DNA from: Hemicordylus capensis
Taxonomy: Eukaryota > Chordata > Lepidosauria > Squamata > Cordylidae
Direction: 5' to 3'
DNA: 64,000 nucleotides
Assembly: GCF_027244095.1 (NCBI RefSeq)
Contig: NC_069658.1
Coordinates: forward strand, 261,276,687 to 261,340,686
A model generated the notes under the pieces. That model ran no database searches, was not told the origin of the DNA, and saw only the letters and a program-made list of their open reading frames with translations. This document shows, in pieces, positions 35,101 through 44,100 of the stretch (position 1 is its first letter; every line of letters begins with the position of its first letter). Made by a program: the position numbers and the translations under genes.

Positions 35101-38100
35101 AGCTGCCATATACTGAGTATATCTAGCTCAGTATTGTCTATACAGACTGGCAGCAGCCTTTCAGCCCTATCTTGGAGATGCCAGGGAAGGAACCTGGAAC
35201 CTTCTGCTCTTCCCAGAGCGGCTCCATCCCCCAAGGAGAATATCTTGCAGTGCTCACACATCAAGTCTCTCATTCATATGCAACCAAGGAGGACCCTGCT
35301 TAGCTAAGGGGACAAGTCATGCTTGCTACCACAAGACCTGCTCTGCTCTGCTCTCCAGTGAAGGGGGTGTAACTTGGATGCTGGAGAAAGGAGGGAGGGA
35401 ATGAAATTCTATCCTGTAGCCATTACGAATTATTGCCAAGACCCATGTATCGGAGGTGGATAGCTGCCCATGTGTTGTAATAGTGGGCTGGCCTGGGAGC
35501 TGAAGCATCATTGTCTCTTAGTGTAAGGTGGCCTAGCCTTTGCAGCCGAGTGAAGCTTGGAACCTGGAGTAGATGGGGCAGGCCTCCACTGCTGGTATCG
35601 GTGGTGCTGACAAAAGGAACTATACTGGGCTAGCTTTTCCAGTATAAAATGCTGGTATCTAGCCCAGCATGCTTGGTGATTAGCAATTCTCAACAGGAGG
35701 CTTGTAGTGGAGTAGATTCATCTGCCTATCGCATCCAATTTCCCACCCCCGCTCCTTGTCTGGCGGTGTTAAAAGGAGATGCTGCTGTGATCAGGACTGA
35801 GCCGATTCCATGACCACTGAGTTAGGTACAGGGTGTCTGGTGAGATGCTGAGTATCCTTTTGCTGTACTCTATACATGTTTTCTAGCTTGATGTTGTGGG
35901 GGAAAGAGGCTAGTTTTTCCCATGCTGCCTTGAATATCAGTGTGAGCACCAAGGGTAGAGCCACCGCACTTTGCATTTCAGACTGAATTAAGCCAAAGAC
36001 TGGGTCCTCTAACTGGGAAGACTGCCTTTGGATTTCCAGTCCAAGTGATGAAGCCATGAAGAGGAGCTGCTCTGTGTAAAACCTGAACTCTGATGGAGCA
36101 TCCTCTGGTTGGTCTCTCATCTGCAGCAGCATCCTTCACAAAACCCCGCCCACCGCTCCCGTGGCTAGGAGATTCTATAGGTTGGTCTGGAGCCTCTGAT
36201 TCTGACTCCCCCCACCTGTAAGAGCATGGTCTCCATAGCAGATGGTGCTTTAGGCTGTCCGGTGGCTTGTCCCAATGACAGGGGAACCGCAGGAACCGCG
36301 GGGGAAGGGTCACGTGGAGGTGGGTGAGTTGCCTTTGGTTTGGTGGCGCTCCTTGGCGATCTTGAATGTGTGTGGGATCTTGACCTGCAGCAGCACTTGC
36401 AGCAACCCAGGCCATCCCGACAGGCATATGGGTGATAGCTACATGCTACAAAGCATGGTTTGGGAGCAAAGAACTCATAGTATGATCTCATACTATGTGT
36501 TGAAGTCTATGTCTATAATAATCATGGGAACATAGGAAGCTGCCATATTCTGAGTCAGACCATTGGTCCATCTAGCTCAGTATTGTTTACGCAGACTGGC
36601 AGCGGCTTCTCCAAGGTTGCAAGCAGGAGTCTCTCTCAGTCCTATCTTGGAGATGCTGCCAAAGAGGGAACTTGGAGTCTAGATGCTCTTCCCAGAGCGG
36701 CTCCATCCCCTGAGGGGAATATCTTACAGTGCTCACACATCAAGTCTCCCACTCATATGCAACCAGGGCAGACCCTGCTTAGCTAAGGGGACAAGTCATG
36801 CTTGCTACCACAAGACCAGCCCTCCTCCCTAAGTCTTCCCAGTCATAGTCCCAATAGTCTTGCAAGGAGTGGGGGCTTCGGGCATCAGGTGAAAAGTGCT
36901 TTTGATAGTCTCTGTACTGATGTCTGTTGTGTTCAGATGTGAAACGAAGCCCATCTAAGGGTCTATAGTGCTCCATGTGCTCAGCAGAGTGTGGGCATAG
37001 CAGCAAGCTATCATGAGAATTGCTTAGGTCGTCTGGTGATTCAGGAAAGTCAGGAGCAGAAAAGTCTTCCCGCTCCTCAAAACTGGCCTTGGATTCAGCG
37101 GGGGGCGCATAAGGCAGATCTGTATCAATGGGGTCTGTGTAGACAGAACTCACCCAAGACAGTGCAGTCTTTATCGACAGGGAGTGATAGCTTTCTCTTA
37201 GACACCTTTTGAGTCCCCGCGACAGGCTGTGCTGACTCAGCTAAAGTTGTCCGTGACGCTGCCTGTGGAGTTGCTTTCAGTTTAATTTTGTGCCACAGTT
37301 TGCTTTTTGGGTGCTTCTTCGGTGCCTGGTCCGAGGGTGTTGCGGAGGATTTCCCCAAACCCAATCCTGTCATAGGATCTGACGGGGTAGGGGCCGAAGC
37401 CAGCAGAGCAGCCGTTGCTATGGGCGATACTGAGGATGGGATCAAGAGCGGCTTCACTGTTGCTTTTGGGCCACTGCATGGTGGCAAAACCAGCCCACGC
37501 CAAAGTACTGGAGATGATCACGGGGTTAATGCCTGCAACTGAGACACTAGCTCGGAGAGGTCGTTCCCAGAGTAATGCACCAAGCTGGGAAGCCCTGTTG
37601 CGTCTCGCTTGCCTAGTGAAGCTGAGATAAATAGTGCACAAGCCTTCTCTATGGGCTTCTCCAAGGCACAAAAGGCACGTAGGAAGCCCGTCCGAAGTGA
37701 GGGTCTTAGCGAGGCAGTCCACACAACGCTTGAAAGTAGACTTAATGGCCACGGCCATAAGGCATCCCTGACTAGGAGGGCCAAGGCGGGGGGGGGGGGG
37801 GAGGAGAAATGAAAACGCAAAAGTAGAAGTCAGAGATACTACTACTAAAGGAAAGGAGAAAGTGAGGGAAATGATGGCGAGAAATGACAGTTACCGGTAA
37901 ACTTTTCTTGAATACCTATTCCGAATACCTCACCGAATTTCTCAGAGGAAATTCCAAGGACCATAAAACTGGGCTTCTCCAAGAAATTACCAAGAAATTT
38001 AGGACTGACAAAAGGAAATACTTTTTCACACAACACATAATCAACCTATGGAATTCTCTGCCACAAGATGTAGTGACAGCCAACAGACTGGATGGCTTTA

Positions 38101-41100
38101 AGAGGAGTTTAGATAAAGTCATGGAGGACAGGTCTATCAATGGCTACTAGTCTGAGAGCTATAGGCCACTTCCAGCCTCAGTGGCAGGATGCTTCTAAAT
38201 ACCAGTTGCAGGGGAGTAGCAGGAGAGAGGGCATGCCTTCAGCTCTTGCCTGTGGGCTTCCCAGAGGCATCTGGTAGGCCACCATGTGAAACAGGATGCT
38301 GGACTAGATAGGCCTTGGGCCCGATCCAGCAGAGCTTGTCTTATGTTCTTATGACCTTGCTCTTGTGGCGGGTGACAAAAGATTGCGGTTAGGAGTTGTA
38401 CTATCCAATAGCAGAAGCCGTGTTCCCGTTCTTTTTTACTATATATGGTGGGAAATATTAGCTATGCAACATTCTGAACCGTGGCTCTGTGCAGACGCAT
38501 AACCCATGTGTGATGCACAGAGACCACAAAGAAGAAACTGCAGTTTCCCATCACATACAAGCTCTGGGATCTAATTATTCTTAGTTCTAAAAAAACCCAG
38601 GATCAACGATGGTTTCAGATACTGGTTTATTAACTAACTATGTTTAGCACAGACCACAATTACCTGAATTCATACATAATGGGCAACTGCACTTAGTACT
38701 GAAGTGAAAGCAAAAGTCTTAAATCTCCTCACTCATTCTCGTAGCATTAAACCATGATGTAGAACTAGATCGAACACTGGGTCTAACATTAATTTTTAAA
38801 AAGTGTAGCAATATGTCTGAACTGGGCAAATAAGTATTTGTGAATGAACCAATTCAACTTTATACAGAAGAAATGTTAGCTGCTTTCCCCCTGCACCTTT
38901 CCTAGTGGTCACTATCATGCTGATACACATTTATGTAAATACTGAGGTAATGACTTTGGCCATGTGCCAGGGAGTTCCTTTGAGCATGTTTACTATATGT
39001 TTACAAACACAGGTATGCCCTTCAAGCATACAGAACTATCCACCGAGAGATTCATGATGGACAGTTTTTTTGTGGCTGGTTATCTGGGTGTGCATGCTGT
39101 GATTGCGAGCTTCATCCTCTCTGCACTTCTTTGAAACATAGTACACAGACAGCTTCCCCTCTTCTTTGGTCAGTGTTTTTTCATATTGTATTGCAATACT
39201 GTGCTCTCTTACCAGGTGTCACTATAGTGCCATTAGCAGTCTCTGGATGAATAACACAAAACAGCAATTCATTCATTCCCCCATTTATTAGGTATGGGTC
39301 AAACCTCTCTAGTTCTTTATGGCTAAGCTGAACAACCGATACACATAGTAGCAGCCACAGGAGGAAAACCAGACAAGAATATCCACATGAAAATATGTTG
39401 GGGGATGGGGGGGGGGAGAACATTCCACATTCTTGTAGAGATATTGCCACAGTGTCTACAAGTATATGACTCCTGGGTTCTATCCCTTGCTTGTAGATGG
39501 CTGCAAATCCACTGTCTGGTTCTCCAAGGTTTTTTTCCTTCATTTCTCTTAGCTAGAAATTCACAAGAAGCTGTTTTCTCAGTGCAGGCATTATTAAAGA
39601 ATGTACTGTTTTACAGCACATTCAGGAGTTCTCATAGGGAAGACCACTTTCAATAATATATCTGAAGCCATCCCAGAATTCTCTTCTGCTTAGGGGTTGT
39701 GCATTCTTAAACAGAGTGCATAGATTTGTTCCTTCCTGGCTTAGCAAGTTAGGGCATATTAAAGGCTTATATGACTATGCCAATTCGTGAATGTGTTTGT
39801 GTGAACACAGCCACGCAAAAACATACCTAGTCACAAACAACCAAGCAGGGTCCTTACCGGGTGCCGGATGTCTGTAATGAGCAACACGATGTCCGACATC
39901 TCCAGAACACGCCACAGCTGCCTCCACGTCTGCAAGAGAAACCAGAAGATTCAGAAAAGATCTGTATAAGAAATTTTTAGCCAAGCCAACCAGCCATTAG
40001 GCCTTATCAGAATTAGTGCCACTTTTAGGCTGGGCTCCTTCACCATTCTTTCAACCACATAATTTGCAATGCCTGAGATCAAATTGGAGTTAGATTTCCT
40101 ATCACATAAATTCTGTCCCAAGAATAATTTAACTAGCATTTCTTCTGAGAACCACCAGGAAGCAAAGCAATGCACTAAGAACACCAAAACAGAACTAAAA
40201 TTTTGTTCTATAGGAAAAACAGTATAGGAAATAACATAAAATTCACATGTTGATTGCTATGTGTGATAATGTTTATTTCACTGTATGAACCTCATATTCT
40301 CCCTAAGACTTTTAAGGGCTCACCTCCAAGTTGTGCTCAAAGTAACTTAGCTGTTTTGGCTGGAATGTACTATAAATGTTCTCTAAATATTCTCGGAAGC
40401 ACTTCTCCTCTCGGACCAACAGCTGCTCCTTGGTCATCTGATAATTCCAGGGCGGACGTCTGGGAAAATCCAGTACTGATAGGGGGGGAAAGGTGAGGAT
40501 TAGCAATTCCTAAACTGTTTGTGTGCCCCTGGGGTGCCCAAGTACTTTCCTGGGGGTTGTCTGTGTTCCCTCTAGACCAGCTTATCTCTCTCTTTAAAGT
40601 AAAATGTAACTAAAACAACAAACTATTAGGAACATAGGAAGCTGCCTTGTACTGAGTCAGACCATTGGTCCATCTAGCTCAGTATTGTCTACACAGACTG
40701 GCAGTGGCTTTTCCAAGGATACAGGCAGGAATCTCTCTCGGCCCTATCTGGAGATGCCAGGGAGATAGACCCTTCTAAGGGAGGTTGGAACCTTCTAAGA
40801 GTAATATCTTACAGTACTCACACATGTAGTCTCCCATTCAAATGCAAACCAGGACAGACTCTGCTTAGCAATGAGGACAATTCATGCTTTCTACCACAAG
40901 ATTAGCTCTCCTCCAATTATTGCAGCAAGAATTATTTGTTTATATATTATTATTATTTTGTTCTTGGTGGGGTACTTGCAATTGTCTGAGGTCTTGGGAG
41001 GAATAATTGAATGAATAAATAAATACACTACTCATCAAAGTATGGGAACCACTGAGTTGGGAAATATGGCCAACATATGGGAAGAAGGAAGAAGTCTTAA

Positions 41101-44100
41101 AGTAATTTAAGACTTAATGTGGTGACTCAGACCCTCAACCTTACCTTATGGCCTCTGATCCCTCAAAGGCCTCAATTATGGGGGAAATAGGTTGGAGGAT
41201 TGGGGAGGCTAAGTGACCATGAATCCCTCTCTCCTCAGGGTTCCTGCCTCTGCTCTCTGAGCACTCACTAAAAGTGCTTTATCCATCTTAGGGCTTGCCT
41301 GCCCTCTGTCTCTCCCCCAGTGCATCATCCCTAAATACCTTCTGGCAGTCACTGCACAACTTGTAAGAGGCTGAGCCCCATCTCTCAGGAACAAATCCTC
41401 CCACAAGATCACAGGACAACCAGCATGTGGGCATCCCACCTCCTTCCCTCCTACTGCAGGCTTGCCCAACTGCACTAGTGCCAATTCAGCCGCCATAACA
41501 ACCAACCCATCAAGCCATGCCTAATTGGAGGCAAATGCAGATTCTGAAGTAGTTGGATGATAAAACAGTTTAGCAGACCTTCTGCATCAACTGAACATGG
41601 GTAGCATGGCAAAAGGGAAGGTTACTGAGGAGAAGGTTGTAGTGTCTAGACAAGAGTTTTAGGGTTTTAAAAAAAACAAAAACAAAAACAAAAACCAGAG
41701 TTCTGTGATCCCAAAGATTAACTGACTGTAGCATACACTTTCATGGACTACAGTCCACTTCCATCAGTTATTCTTGCACATAGTATCTCTAACCCTAGAG
41801 ATCAACATATTGTTTAGAAATAAGGGGAACCTTCCTAGTCAAACCCCAGGATCCTTCATGCAATGCTCACTTTTGGATCACCCAAAGTTCCTCAACATAA
41901 AAGATGCTTCCCTCCCAAAAGGGCAAAAGGCCAGGAGGAGGAGTGAATTAAGAGCAAGGGGTGGGAGGAGCTGGAGGGGGAAGGAAGACCTACTCAGGCT
42001 TGCCCATTAACAGAGACAGTCCAAGAACACCTTTCCCTGCCCCACTTCACTCACCTGAGCCAGTCTTGTAAATATCTTCTATGTCCACCTCCATCTCAGC
42101 TTCTGGCATCGGCTCCAAAATCTTCTCCCGGGCAATTTTCTTCCTTCGCTCCACCTCCTCTCGGCTCTCTCGGTCAAAGTGTAGCCGATACCTGTCAGAG
42201 AAGGGGAAATGGCATCGGGGAGATCAGAGAGGGGTTTTAAAGAAGGAACCATCATGGTCTGAAATTCTGAGTCAACCATCTTAGTCTCAGAACTTAAGGA
42301 AGGGGCCATAGCTCAAAGACAGGGCATCTGCTTTCCACTGAGAAGGTCCTAGGTTCGATCCCTGGCACACTCCCCAGGAATGCCTGGGAAAGGCTGCATC
42401 TAAGACTCTAGAGAGACACTGCCAATCAGTGTAGACAATACTGTGCTAGATGGACCAATGGTACAATTCAGTATAAGACAGCTTCATATGTTTAGAAGTA
42501 GTAAAACCCTGTTTAGTTTCAGGACCACAGAAAACTGAGCAGTCATTGTTATACTATGTTGAGGTATTCAGAAACTTGGAGAAAGGTCCATAGAGATGGG
42601 CTGGTTCAGGAAATGGGTTCTAGACACTCTCTCCTTCCTTGAGGCGGCACCAATGATCATCAGAATCTCCATTTGCCAGATCTCTCCAGGAAAGTCAGTA
42701 AGGAAGAGAGCGGGCCTGAACTTTTTTGTATTATTCCCTTCTGCTAACTCAGTGGGGCTAACGAAGGGTTCTCAAGCTGTCCCACACCCTTTTACTGGCA
42801 AAGCTCAGACCTGCCCAGCTTCTAACGTGGAATTACATCAGAGGTTTTAAAGAACAGCCTTTGGGTCTATTTTACAGGCCAGACAAAAACCAGATAAAAG
42901 CAGGGTATACTGTGCTAAAAGTGTTGCAAAAAATTCTAAACAGACATATGACACTGCCTTGGACCAAGCCAGTTCCATCATCCATTTCGCCTAACCTTGT
43001 GTCCTCTCACCAACAGTGGCACTCCAGGTTCTCAGCAGGAATCTTTTGGAGAAGTGAGGGATTAGGCCTGGCTCCCTTCTGCATGCGAGGTATACACTTG
43101 GTCAGTGAGCTGTGGCCCCTCTCAGTCAATGGTTTAGCTTTTGGTGTCAAGGAATGAAGCATTACAGTAGCTCTGCCAAAGGCTAAGAGAGAGGGGGGCT
43201 GACAGACAACAGAAAGTAGAAGGCCAATTTTTAGGCTCCCTGATGAACTATCCCTGCCTGTATGTGATTAAGCTGGGTAGAGGCTAGAACAGAAATATTC
43301 CCACGAGGGTAGCCCTCCGATTCTAGTGCAGGGCTGCTCAACTTTGGCCCTCCTGCAGATGTTGGCCTACAACTCCCATAATCCCTGGCTACTGGTCACT
43401 GTGGCTGGGGATTATGGGAGTTGTAGGCCAAAAACAGCTGAGGGAGCCTAAATTGAGCAGGCCTATTATCTAGTGCAATCTGTTCAACTGGGGGGAGTTC
43501 CAAGAAAGAGCTAGAATGGGTGGCTCACTGTGTTACTCTTTCAGAAATACACTTGAGCTAGATAGGCTATCACACTCTGGCCACAGATGTTGCACTTTAC
43601 TCACACCTAACAGCCCAAGCCTCAACCACCGGCATTTACCAACAGCCAGAAGAGTGGAGATTGCCAGCGAAGGAAACAAATGGGCAGAGGGAAGGGAAAC
43701 CACATGATTACCTGCATATGGTGGCTGCTTCAATCTCATTAGGATAATGAGACATGCATGCATAATAATTTGGTTAATAAAAACAAAGGGAAATGAATGG
43801 GGCCAGCTCAGATGGTGCCATCTGACCAGCCCACCCATCGAGCGAGGAGGAGAATGTGCATTACATCTCTCCCCACATACAGAGCATATCATTCAGTCCC
43901 CATACAGTCAAGTGAGTGGGCAGAACATCTGAATCATCCCAAGCACATGGTTTAAAACTACTTTTAAATATTTAAATATTTAATATTTAAACCATGCAAT
44001 TAGGAACAGTTTGAATGTTCCACATCCCTAGATGGCAATGCAGAATTGGAATGATGCACCAGATAGAGGAGAGATGAACACACACCCATTCCTTATCAGT

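Larger units (their letters stand above)
29895..37905 (-). mobile_element. DIRS retrotransposon fossil with nested inserts
   Basis: A tyrosine-recombinase (DIRS) element read on the - strand. Parts in order: a gag-like region (about 37760-35370, with a Cys/His CLLCLGEAH block), reverse transcriptase and RNase H (about 35060-33400; FLFIDDWLL, LSPSQSIDFLGV, DASRKGWGAHF), and a tyrosine recombinase region (about 30720-30130; LSPPCDLQLLL, VSLLRKAL). End sequences resembling DIRS terminal repeats lie near 29910-29950 and 37890-37905. It is broken by many changes and interrupted by a CR1 (30716-33345) and two 5S-SINEs. It fills most of GNL1 intron 5. Its age is probably moderate, older than the inserts. 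Confidence 0.75.

Noticed and set aside
42298-42370. tRNA-like A and B boxes (GGTTCGATCCC)
   Set aside because: The tRNA-like head continues into a SINE body seen in several copies, so it is not a tRNA gene.
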